The notes beneath the pieces are model-generated. The model was not told the origin of the DNA and did no database searches. It saw nothing but the letters and a program-made list of their open reading frames with translations. Positions 1 through 5,610 of a DNA stretch of 6,143 nt are shown here, piece after piece; positions within the stretch are counted from its first letter, which is position 1; each line of letters starts with the position of its first letter. The translations under genes were made by a program, and so were the position numbers. The DNA lies in contig JASHUX010000118.1 of NCBI GenBank assembly GCA_030039775.1, positions 1-6,143 of the forward strand, written 5' to 3'. Source of the DNA: Alphaproteobacteria bacterium (GTDB taxonomy: Bacteria > Pseudomonadota > Alphaproteobacteria > ATCC43930 > CGMCC-115725).

Positions 1-183
1 CTCGACCGGGCGCTTGCGGACTTCAACAAGGCGATCGAGCTCGATCCGAAAGATGGAGCGGCCTACCGCAAACGCGGCATCGTCTACGAGGCCAAGGGCG
101 AGCTCGCCCGGGCGGTCGCGGACTTCAACAAGGCCGACAGGCTCGAGCTGCAATCACTCACGAAACCGAACCCGCCTGAGTGA
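1..183 (+). CDS. TPR-repeat protein, C-terminal fragment (5' end outside window)
   Basis: Frame 1 is open from the first base to a TGA at 181-183 and encodes the last 60 residues of a protein. The visible part holds the second helix of one TPR unit (ALADFNKAIELDP, residues 4-16) and then a full unit (DGAAYRKRGIVYEAKGELAR followed by AVADFNKADRLE), showing the usual TPR pattern of small residues at A/G positions and a closing D-P or equivalent. The near-identical ADFNKA repeats mark a tandem TPR array that presumably continues upstream. TPRs form helical superhelices that bind partner proteins; the specific role cannot be told from this fragment. The tail after the last repeat is short and polar (ends TKPNPPE). 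The next gene starts 128 bp downstream, so co-transcription is possible but not obvious. Reading-frame and repeat assignment are secure; function is unknown. Confidence 0.85.
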   Translation, partial: LDRALADFNKAIELDPKDGAAYRKRGIVYEAKGELARAVADFNKADRLELQSLTKPNPPE

Positions 184-311
184 AGGCCCGCGAGGGCGCG
201 ATTTTGCACGCGCGCGGAGTTGCTTGATTGTGCCGCGGCATTGCCGATCTTCGCAAGCCCGGTTCTGCTACCATCACAAACGACACGGTTCGAAGACGCC
301 GGGAGGACAGC

Positions 312-1376
312 ATGGGCGCGAAGAAAATCGCCATCGTCGGAGCGGGCGCGGTCGGCGGCTACACCGGCGCGCATATGATCAAAGCCGGCGAGGACGTCAC
401 CTACATCGATCCCTGGCCCGAGCATGTCGAGCATTTGCGGCGCCATGGCCTCCGCATCACCCACGCCAAGGACGTGCCGGAGTTCACCGTGCCGGTGCGT
501 GCGCTCCACGTCACCGACGCGCAGATGCTGGCGAAGGAGAAGCCGGTCGACATCGCCTTCGTGTGCATGAAGTCCTACGACACGGAGTGGGCGGCGACGC
601 TGATCCGGCAATATCTCGCGCCCGACGGCTACATCGTGTCGCTGCAGAACTGCATGAACGAGGCGGCGATCGCCGGCGTCGTCGGCTGGGGCAAGACCGT
701 CGGCTGCATCGCGAGCCAGATCACGGTGCATCTGGTCGAGCCCGGCCATGTCCATCGCGGCGCGGGCAAGGGCGGCGCGGCGCACACGGTCTATCGTGTC
801 GGCGAAGTCCATGGCCGCATCACGCCGCGCGCCGAGGAAGTGACGCGCCTCGTCGCCACCGCCGACAGCGCTAAGGCCACCACCAATCTCTGGGGCGAGC
901 GCTGGTCCAAGCTGGTCGCCAACGTGATGCAGAACGGGCTTTCCGCCGCGACCGGCCTCGCCTCGAACGCGATGCTCGACAACACGCCGATCCGCCGCTT
1001 CGCCACGCGGCTCGGCAGCGAAGCGATCCGCGTCGGTCAGGCGCAAGGCTACGCGCTCGAAGAAATACTGCACCTGCCGCCCGACACGCTGGCCCGCGCC
1101 GGCGAAGGCGACGCCGCAGCGGAGAAAATCGTCGACGCCCAGCGCTTTAAGGATGCGGGCCGGCTTTCGGCGGAGATGCGTCCCTCGATGGGCCAGGACA
1201 TGCTCAAGGGCCGCCGCACCGAAATCCAGTTCCTCAACGGGTTCGTCGTGCGCGAGGGCGAAAAGCTTGGCATGCCGTGCCGCGCCAATGCGCTACTCAC
1301 CGATCTGGTGCTGCGCGTCGAGCGCGGCGAGCTCAAGCCGGACCTGGCGCATATCGAAAAGCTCAAACTGAATTGA
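312..1376 (+). CDS. Ketopantoate reductase family NAD(P)H oxidoreductase (2-dehydropantoate 2-reductase-like)
   Basis: This is a 354-residue protein. The ATG at 312 is preferred over the in-frame ATG at 228 because a strong Shine-Dalgarno sequence (GGGAGG, 301-306) lies 5 nt before it and the Rossmann strand begins at residue 5. An N-terminal dinucleotide fold carries GAGAVGG at 10-16. Residues matching the catalytic set of E. coli PanE are visible: K87 (in CMKSYD), N113 (LQNCMN), K200-x3-N204-x3-N208 (SKLVANVMQN), and S292 plus E304 twelve residues later (PSMGQD and RRTEIQFLNGF). The family reduces 2-dehydropantoate to (R)-pantoate with NADPH in the cytosol for CoA synthesis. At 354 residues it is longer than the roughly 300 of classical PanE, with extra sequence around 145-180 and 253-285. 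Alphaproteobacteria often carry several such paralogues acting on other 2-oxoacids, so the substrate is uncertain and I give no symbol. No panB or panC lies nearby. The family call is secure. Confidence 0.92.
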   Translation: MGAKKIAIVGAGAVGGYTGAHMIKAGEDVTYIDPWPEHVEHLRRHGLRITHAKDVPEFTVPVRALHVTDAQMLAKEKPVDIAFVCMKSYDTEWAATLIRQYLAPDGYIVSLQNCMNEAAIAGVVGWGKTVGCIASQITVHLVEPGHVHRGAGKGGAAHTVYRVGEVHGRITPRAEEVTRLVATADSAKATTNLWGERWSKLVANVMQNGLSAATGLASNAMLDNTPIRRFATRLGSEAIRVGQAQGYALEEILHLPPDTLARAGEGDAAAEKIVDAQRFKDAGRLSAEMRPSMGQDMLKGRRTEIQFLNGFVVREGEKLGMPCRANALLTDLVLRVERGELKPDLAHIEKLKLN

Positions 1377-1398
1377 CGCGGCCGACCGCACCCACTTT

Positions 1399-1475
1399 CG
1401 TCATTCCCGCGAAAGCCGGAATCTAGGGCCAACGTACGTCACTTGCCGCTGGGTCCCTGCTTTCGCAGGGACGAC
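1399..1475. repeat. Palindromic intergenic repeat made of two hairpins, between convergent genes
   Basis: Two related arms in opposite orientation flank a 28-bp spacer. The left arm (1399-1424) folds as ATTCCCGC (1403-1410), loop GAAA, GCCGGAAT (1415-1422), with one mismatch. The right arm (1451-1475) is a perfect 8-bp stem, GTCCCTGC (1453-1460), loop TTTC, GCAGGGAC (1465-1472). The reverse complement of the right arm matches the left arm at about 18 of 25 positions, including a shared GCGAAAGC core, so the whole element is a large imperfect inverted repeat with a hairpin in each arm. This CATTCCCGCGAAAGC / GCTTTCGCAGGGA pattern resembles high-copy dispersed extragenic elements I know from proteobacterial genomes; copy number cannot be checked here. 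Its position between two gene 3' ends suits a bidirectional transcript-end or mRNA-stabilising role, but neither hairpin is followed by a T-run, so classical intrinsic termination is not supported. Confidence 0.75.
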
Positions 1476-1514
1476 GGCGGTATTTATAGTGATCTGTAGA
1501 GTAGGCGAACGCCC

Positions 1515-2066
1515 CTAAATCGACTTGCGCTTGAGCACCGCGTAGATCATGTCCAGCGTGTCCTGGGTATCCTTGCTTTGCGGGTTGATGGCGAGGACGT
1601 GCTCATAGGCCTTCGCCGCGTCCTCGATGCGGTCGAGATGGAGATCGACCAGGCCGAGACCCGACAGGGCGCCGAAATGCCGGGGCTCGAGCGCCAAGGT
1701 GCGATCGATGTCGGCGAGCGATTTCTGATATTCGCCCATGACGTAATAGAGCGTGGCGCGCCGATTCCAGCCTTCCGCGAAATCGGGCCGCTTCGTGACG
1801 ATGCGGGTGAAGGCGTCGAGCGCCGCCGGATAGTCGCGCGCGTTCATCGCTTGCGAGCCGGCATCGAGCAGCTTATCGATCTCGGTATCGCCGCTTTGGA
1901 ACCAGATGGTCCAGATCTGGCTCTCGATCTCCGTTGCCGCGTCGTTCGACGGCGCGCGCTTCAACTGATCGAACAAACCGGGAAGGCGCGGGTCCTTCTG
2001 ATCCGCTCGGGCGGGCAACGCGGCGACGGCGACGAACAGCAAAACCAGAAGGAGCCGCCGGATCAT
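1515..2066 (-). CDS. Secreted/periplasmic tetratricopeptide repeat protein
   Basis: This is a 183-residue protein. Residues 1-21 form a typical Sec signal peptide: a basic start (MIRR), a hydrophobic core (LLLVLLFVAVAAL) and a likely cleavage site after PARA. A short linker with the motif WTIWFQSGD (52-60) follows, then three consecutive TPR units at about 64-97, 98-131 and 132-165, each with recognisable A/G and closing P positions (for example TLALEPRHF). The mature protein is therefore probably a periplasmic adaptor. Its ATG lies inside the stop of the upstream RlpA-like gene (ATGA, 4-bp overlap) and only a weak Shine-Dalgarno candidate precedes it, which points to translational coupling and a shared job in envelope or peptidoglycan work. 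The exact partner is not known. It is unlike the TPR fragment at the left edge in repeat sequence and has no sign of truncation. Confidence 0.9.
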   Translation of the reverse strand: MIRRLLLVLLFVAVAALPARADQKDPRLPGLFDQLKRAPSNDAATEIESQIWTIWFQSGDTEIDKLLDAGSQAMNARDYPAALDAFTRIVTKRPDFAEGWNRRATLYYVMGEYQKSLADIDRTLALEPRHFGALSGLGLVDLHLDRIEDAAKAYEHVLAINPQSKDTQDTLDMIYAVLKRKSI

Positions 2067-2812
2067 CCCGGCAGCTTAACGCGCTCCGGCGCTCGCGGTA
2101 ATCGCGATTGCGTGAGGGGCTCGGCCTGGCGTGCGAGAACGGCGGCGCGATGGGCGCGGCCGTCATCGAGAACCAGGAGCCAGAATCCGAGCGCGCCGGC
2201 CATTGCTGAGACCAGGGCGATCAGTGCCGGTGTCGGCAAGCCTAGCGCGGGCAACGCGAACGCGCTCAGCGAAACCGTCGGCAAGGCAATGTGCAGGCCG
2301 AAGACCCGGTAGCGGCCCGCCGCGGACGCCGCCTTCATCGAATCCGGAACGTCGATCTGCACTCGTACCGGGGCGATGCCATGTCGCTCGAACCCCAGCA
2401 CGCTGGCGGCATGCTTCGAGACGTCGATGATCCGATTATGCGTTGCGACAAAGGGGCCGCGATCGTTGACGCGTAATTTGATCGACCGGCCATTGTCGAG
2501 ATTCGTGACGCGCACCACCACCGGCATCGGCAAGGTGCGGTGCGCGGCGGTCAGCGCGTTGAGATTGAAGATTTCGCCGTTGGCGGTACGGCGGCCGGCG
2601 AACGGCTTGCCGTACCAAGAAGCGACGCCGGTCTTGTCGTAGGACCAACCTTCCTTGGGGTAGTACCACGCGCCGTCGATCTGATACGGTCTGCCGACGC
2701 GGTAACGCGGATAGGGGGCGACGGTGCCGTCGTCGGACGGGGCGATGCCGGAAGCCGCCAGCGTCAGCGCGATGACGGCCCATAGTCCCCATTTGAGCGA
2801 CCACAACGGCAT
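2063..2812 (-). CDS. rlpA: RlpA-like double-psi beta-barrel protein (septal ring lytic transglycosylase family), with C-terminal membrane helix
   Basis: This is a 249-residue protein. An N-terminal hydrophobic segment (about 8-22) acts as signal or anchor. A lead-in typical of alphaproteobacterial RlpA (GRPYQIDGAWYYP, 40-52) comes next, then the double-psi beta-barrel at about 61-154: ASWYG (64-68), GRRTANGE (73-80), TAAHRTLP (88-95), VNDRGP (115-120) and RIIDVS (127-132). E80 and D117 match the residues implicated in catalysis in Pseudomonas RlpA, which cleaves glycan strands lacking stem peptides. The start is fixed by an in-frame TAA at 2828-2830 and an AAGGTGG ribosome site (2823-2829). 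Oddities: no cysteine lipobox (the segment ends TLAASG where RlpA lipoproteins usually have a Cys), no SPOR domain, and a second hydrophobic helix at about 192-215 followed by a basic tail. It overlaps the downstream TPR gene by 4 bp. The family is secure; actual transglycosylase activity is an inference, and the symbol is family level. Confidence 0.9.
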   Translation of the reverse strand: MPLWSLKWGLWAVIALTLAASGIAPSDDGTVAPYPRYRVGRPYQIDGAWYYPKEGWSYDKTGVASWYGKPFAGRRTANGEIFNLNALTAAHRTLPMPVVVRVTNLDNGRSIKLRVNDRGPFVATHNRIIDVSKHAASVLGFERHGIAPVRVQIDVPDSMKAASAAGRYRVFGLHIALPTVSLSAFALPALGLPTPALIALVSAMAGALGFWLLVLDDGRAHRAAVLARQAEPLTQSRLPRAPERVKLPG

Positions 2813-2846
2813 CGGGGAATCGCCACCTTATCACTGGTTCGGCGGG

Positions 2847-2875
2847 ACGTTAGGCGGCGGGCATCGATGCGTCAA
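2847..2875 (-). promoter_or_regulatory. Candidate promoter for the rlpA-TPR operon, with a palindrome in its spacer
   Basis: Read on the minus strand, TTGACG (2875-2870) matches the -35 consensus at 5 of 6 positions. Exactly 17 bp later comes TAACGT (2852-2847), a weak -10. Transcription would start near 2840 and leave a leader of about 28 nt carrying the AAGGTGG ribosome site. The spacer holds the perfect 10-bp palindrome GCATCGATGC (2861-2870), touching the -35 box, a position where a repressor or activator could act. This is pattern matching only; alphaproteobacterial promoters tolerate weak boxes, so chance is possible. Confidence 0.4.
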
Positions 2876-2951
2876 GTAAATTAATAGCGATTGCAATAGG
2901 TTAAAGATCGTTCTGACTATATTGGTTGGAGAATCGGGTCGGTCCTTCAGC

Positions 2952-2980
2952 TTGACCGGGGTCGATTACGTTGGTACCAA
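2952..2980 (+). promoter_or_regulatory. Candidate promoter for the MFS transporter gene
   Basis: TTGACC (2952-2957) matches the -35 consensus at 5 of 6 positions and is followed after 17 bp by TACCAA (2975-2980), a weak -10. A start near 2987 would give a leader of about 20 nt containing the GAGGGG ribosome site (2993-2998), 9 nt before the ATG. A second, less likely candidate is TTGCAA (2891-2896) with GACTAT (2915-2920) in the AT-rich stretch around 2873-2925; from there the leader would include a weak 5-bp hairpin (CGGTC 2940-2944 / GACCG 2954-2958). Both are consensus matches only. Confidence 0.35.
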
Positions 2981-2981
2981 C
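2970..2981. promoter_or_regulatory. Perfect 12-bp palindrome, candidate operator of the MFS gene
   Basis: GTTGGTACCAAC is a perfect 12-bp inverted repeat located 26 bp upstream of the transporter start codon. It covers the proposed -10 box, the classic position for a repressor site that blocks RNA polymerase. The TTGGTACCAA core is similar in style to sites of GntR-type regulators (a T-x-G-T / A-C-x-A dyad), but no regulator gene is in the window, so the binding protein is unknown. Confidence 0.45.
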
Positions 2982-3007
2982 CCATTCCGCGTGAGGGGTA
3001 CAAAACA

Positions 3008-4228
3008 ATGAAGCAATCGTCGTACGCATGGGTGATTGTCGCGGCGGGCGCGCTGATGAGCTGCGTCGCGGTCGGTGCGATGTTTTCGCTCGCCGTCTAT
3101 TTGACGCCGCTGACGGCGGCGACGGGGTGGTCGCGCGCCGGCGTGTCGAGCGCCATGTCGATCGACTTTCTCGCGATGGGTTTAGCCGGGTTCGGCTGGG
3201 GTGCCGTCACCGATCGGTTCGGACCGCGCGCCGCGGTGCTGAGCGGCGCCGTTCTGTTGGGGCTCGGGCAGGTGCTGGCGAGCCGCGCCGGGTCGCTGAT
3301 CCAATTTCAGCTCACCTACGGCATCGTGGTCGGCGTCGCGGGCGGTGCGTTCTTCGCACCGCTGATGGCGACGGTGACGACGTGGTTCGAGAAGAACCGG
3401 GCGCTCGCCGTCTCTCTGGTCTCGGCGGGGATGGGCGTGGCGCCGCTGACCGTGTCGCCGTTCGCGCGCTGGCTGATCTCCGCCTATGACTGGCGCACCG
3501 CGATGCTGATCATCGGCATCGCCGCCTGGTGCCTGCTGATCCCGGCGGCGTTGCTGGTGCGCCGCTCGCCCGCGCTGGCGAACGCCGCCGCCGGCGGTGC
3601 GGCCATGCCGGTTGCGCCCGGCGTCGTCGGCACGCTCGGCCAAGCGTTCCGCTCACCGCAATTCATTGTGCTGGCACTGGTGTTTTTCGGCTGCTGCTGC
3701 GCGCATTCCGGACCGATTTTCCACATGCAGAGCTACGCGATCCTATGCGGCGTGTCGCCGCTGGCCGCCGTCAGTATCTACAGCGTCGAGGGCCTGTCCG
3801 GCCTTGGCGGCCGCCTGTTATTCGGCCTCCTCGGCGACCGGTTCGGCGCGCGGCGTGTGCTGATCGGCGGCTTGCTGCTGCAAGGCCTATGCATCGCCGC
3901 CTATCTGTACGTTCACGAATTGAATCAGTTCTACATGCTGGCGGTCGTATTCGGCACTGCTTACGGCGGGGTCATGCCGCTTTACGCCGTGCTCGCACGC
4001 GATTATTTCGGACCGCGCATCATGGGCACCGTGTTCGGCGCGGCCACGATGGCGTCGAGCGTCGGCATGGCGATCGGACCACTCGCCGGCGGGTTCGTGT
4101 TCGACACGTTCCACGCTTACACCTGGCTCTATATCGGCGCGTCGATGGTCGCGCTCGGCGCGATGGCGGTGGCGTTCTTCTTCCCGCCGCAGCCGTCGCG
4201 GATGCGTCTCCAGCCGCAACCGGCCTAG
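3008..4228 (+). CDS. Major facilitator superfamily transporter, 12 TM, substrate unknown
   Basis: This is a 406-residue inner-membrane protein with about 12 hydrophobic segments in two six-helix halves, joined by a cytoplasmic loop at about 185-215. The MFS loop motif A is clear after helix 2 (GAVTDRFGPR, 65-74) and again in the second half (GLLGDRFGARR, 273-283), showing the ancient duplication. The first half also has WSRAGVSSAMS (41-51) and TTWFEKNRALA (124-134), features I associate with the monocarboxylate / oxalate-formate-like MFS branch, so uptake or export of a small organic anion is a reasonable guess, not a result. The start is supported by GAGGGG at 2993-2998. Unusual points are the three consecutive cysteines 229-231 at the start of the second half and the Gln/Pro-rich C-terminal tail. 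The gene stands alone on its strand: divergent from rlpA and convergent with the cyclase 4 bp downstream. No neighbouring enzyme identifies the substrate. Confidence 0.92.
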   Translation: MKQSSYAWVIVAAGALMSCVAVGAMFSLAVYLTPLTAATGWSRAGVSSAMSIDFLAMGLAGFGWGAVTDRFGPRAAVLSGAVLLGLGQVLASRAGSLIQFQLTYGIVVGVAGGAFFAPLMATVTTWFEKNRALAVSLVSAGMGVAPLTVSPFARWLISAYDWRTAMLIIGIAAWCLLIPAALLVRRSPALANAAAGGAAMPVAPGVVGTLGQAFRSPQFIVLALVFFGCCCAHSGPIFHMQSYAILCGVSPLAAVSIYSVEGLSGLGGRLLFGLLGDRFGARRVLIGGLLLQGLCIAAYLYVHELNQFYMLAVVFGTAYGGVMPLYAVLARDYFGPRIMGTVFGAATMASSVGMAIGPLAGGFVFDTFHAYTWLYIGASMVALGAMAVAFFFPPQPSRMRLQPQPA

Positions 4229-4245
4229 CGCCTCACGCGAGGCGC
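4228..4245. terminator. Hairpin spanning the tail-to-tail junction of MFS and cyclase genes
   Basis: GCGCCTC (4228-4234), loop ACGC, GAGGCGC (4239-4245) is a perfect 7-bp, GC-rich inverted repeat. It includes the last base of the transporter TAG (4226-4228), the 4-bp gap, the cyclase TGA (4235-4233 on the minus strand) and the last cyclase codons. It could end or stabilise both convergent transcripts. No T-run follows on either strand, so it is not a textbook intrinsic terminator; Rho-dependent ends with hairpin protection are equally possible. Confidence 0.4.
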
Positions 4246-5519
4246 CAGACCGTCACCGGCTGCTCGTAGCCGCGGATCGCGACCGGGCCGAGCGATCGAG
4301 CTTCCCCGAGCGCGTCGCCGGTTGCTTCGCGCACGGCGTCCGAGATCAGGAATTGTGAGCCGACCTCTTTGTTGAGGCTTTCGAGCCTCGACGCCAGGTT
4401 CACGGTATCGCCGATCACCGTATATTCCTTGCGGCGCGGCGAGCCGACCGTACCCGTCACCGCGTCGCCGATGTGAATGCCGATGCCGATGCGGATCGGC
4501 CACGCATGACCGACGTTGCTCGCGGAGATGGCTTGCAGCATCTCGCGTCCCGCCGTGACCGCTTGGGCGGCGGCGGCGGGATCGTCGATCGGCGCGCCGA
4601 ACATGGCGAGGAAACCGTCGCCCAGGAACTTGTTCACGATACCGTGGTGGCGGTCGACGATCTCGACCAGCACCGCGAAGGCATCATCGAGACGCGCGAC
4701 CACTTCGTCCGGCGTGCGGAGCGCCGCCGCCGCAGTGAAGCCGCGGATATCGACGAACATGACGCAGACGCGGCGCATCTCGCTCAACTCGGCCGTGCCG
4801 ATGGCGAGCAGCCGGTCGACGACTTGCGGCGAAACGTGCTGGCCGAACAGATTGGTGACGCGGTCGCGGGTCGAGGCAGCGTCGAGCGCACGCTGGAAAT
4901 GACTCTTGATGGTGACGCCGACGGTGCCGGCCAGCAGCCCCGCGCCGAACAACACCGCGCTTCGCGTCAAATGAAAGCCGACGCTGTGATTGAAATCGCC
5001 CGCGTGCCAGGTCAAATGCAGCAAAAAATAGCCCAACACGAAAGACTCGACCGCGGCGACCGCGCCGGTGAAGGCCGACAGCACGAAATCGAGCCGCATC
5101 GTCGAGAGCACGATGAAAAGGAAATAGAGATAGGACGGCCACGAAACGAAGGCGGCCAGCGGGTCGATATAGTCCGCCGCCAGCAGATAGATCAGCACCG
5201 TCGGGAAGCTGGTCTCGATCAGCGTGTTGACGAAGCGCCCCACCCGCGGAAACGCCAAGCCCCGCCGCTCGAGCCGCGTGAGAATGGCCGCCGCAAGGAG
5301 CTCGTAGACGATGAACGGCGTGAACACGGATATCGGCAAGCCCCAAGGAACGGGGCCATGGAACACGGTCGCGGTAAAGCTGGGCGCGAGCGCCCGCACG
5401 GTCAGCGCAACCGCGAGGATGAAGGTAAAAACGGCGGCGAGCTCCAGCATGCGCCGCCGCTCGCTGCGCACGACTTCGCGATTCAGAAGCTTGGCGAAAT
5501 CGATGTTGACGCCGTCCAT
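4233..5519 (-). CDS. Membrane-bound class III adenylate cyclase
   Basis: This is a 428-residue protein that would make cAMP from ATP. The N-terminal half has about six membrane helices (roughly 24-45, 59-80, 98-116, 121-139, 143-168, 184-203). A linker containing LFGQHVSPQVVDRLL (224-238), common just before bacterial cyclase domains, leads to the catalytic domain at about 245-428. The full active-site set is visible: metal-binding D257 (FVDIRGF) and D301 (KFLGDGFLAMFG), adenine-selecting K297 and T367 (KEYTVIGD), and transition-state N374 and R378 (VNLASR). Lys/Thr is the class IIIb pattern and favours ATP over GTP; one domain per chain implies a homodimer. The start at 5519 (MDGVNIDF) is chosen because the frame stays open upstream to 5696 without any membrane or domain sequence, and longer forms would run into the divergent gene starting at 5611. 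The ribosome site before 5519 is poor, so the start is moderately sure. No sensor family was recognised for the 6-TM part. Confidence 0.9.
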   Translation of the reverse strand: MDGVNIDFAKLLNREVVRSERRRMLELAAVFTFILAVALTVRALAPSFTATVFHGPVPWGLPISVFTPFIVYELLAAAILTRLERRGLAFPRVGRFVNTLIETSFPTVLIYLLAADYIDPLAAFVSWPSYLYFLFIVLSTMRLDFVLSAFTGAVAAVESFVLGYFLLHLTWHAGDFNHSVGFHLTRSAVLFGAGLLAGTVGVTIKSHFQRALDAASTRDRVTNLFGQHVSPQVVDRLLAIGTAELSEMRRVCVMFVDIRGFTAAAALRTPDEVVARLDDAFAVLVEIVDRHHGIVNKFLGDGFLAMFGAPIDDPAAAAQAVTAGREMLQAISASNVGHAWPIRIGIGIHIGDAVTGTVGSPRRKEYTVIGDTVNLASRLESLNKEVGSQFLISDAVREATGDALGEARSLGPVAIRGYEQPVTVWRLA

Positions 5520-5610
5520 GTCTGGTTCGATAGCGCGTTCCGCGAAAAGCGCAAAGCGGCAATCCTGACTCGCCGGCTGACTTTCGCCGTGAGCGGGGTA
5601 AGGTGGCGCG

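Noticed and set aside
185..205. A possible intrinsic terminator after the left-edge TPR gene (GCCC GCGA GGGC followed shortly by TTTT)
   Set aside because: The stem is only 4 bp and the T-run is short and offset by GCGA, so it is not distinguishable from chance in this GC-rich DNA.
241..274. A possible promoter (TTGCCG ... GCTACC) ahead of the ketopantoate-reductase gene
   Set aside because: The spacing between boxes is 20 bp and the -10 match is weak; transcription could equally come from upstream of the TPR gene.
228..311. An N-terminal extension of the ketopantoate-reductase homologue by 28 residues
   Set aside because: The Rossmann fold begins right after the ATG at 312, which has GGGAGG at 301-306; the extension is basic and unlike the family.
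84..1073. A 329-codon open frame on the minus strand opposite the ketopantoate-reductase gene
   Set aside because: Low-complexity Arg/Ala/Asp-rich translation with no recognisable motif; the plus-strand gene has a good ribosome site and conserved catalytic residues.
2131..2834. Several overlapping frames of 61-132 codons on both strands within the rlpA gene
   Set aside because: None has a ribosome site with a recognisable protein; all lie inside the secure RlpA and TPR coding sequences.
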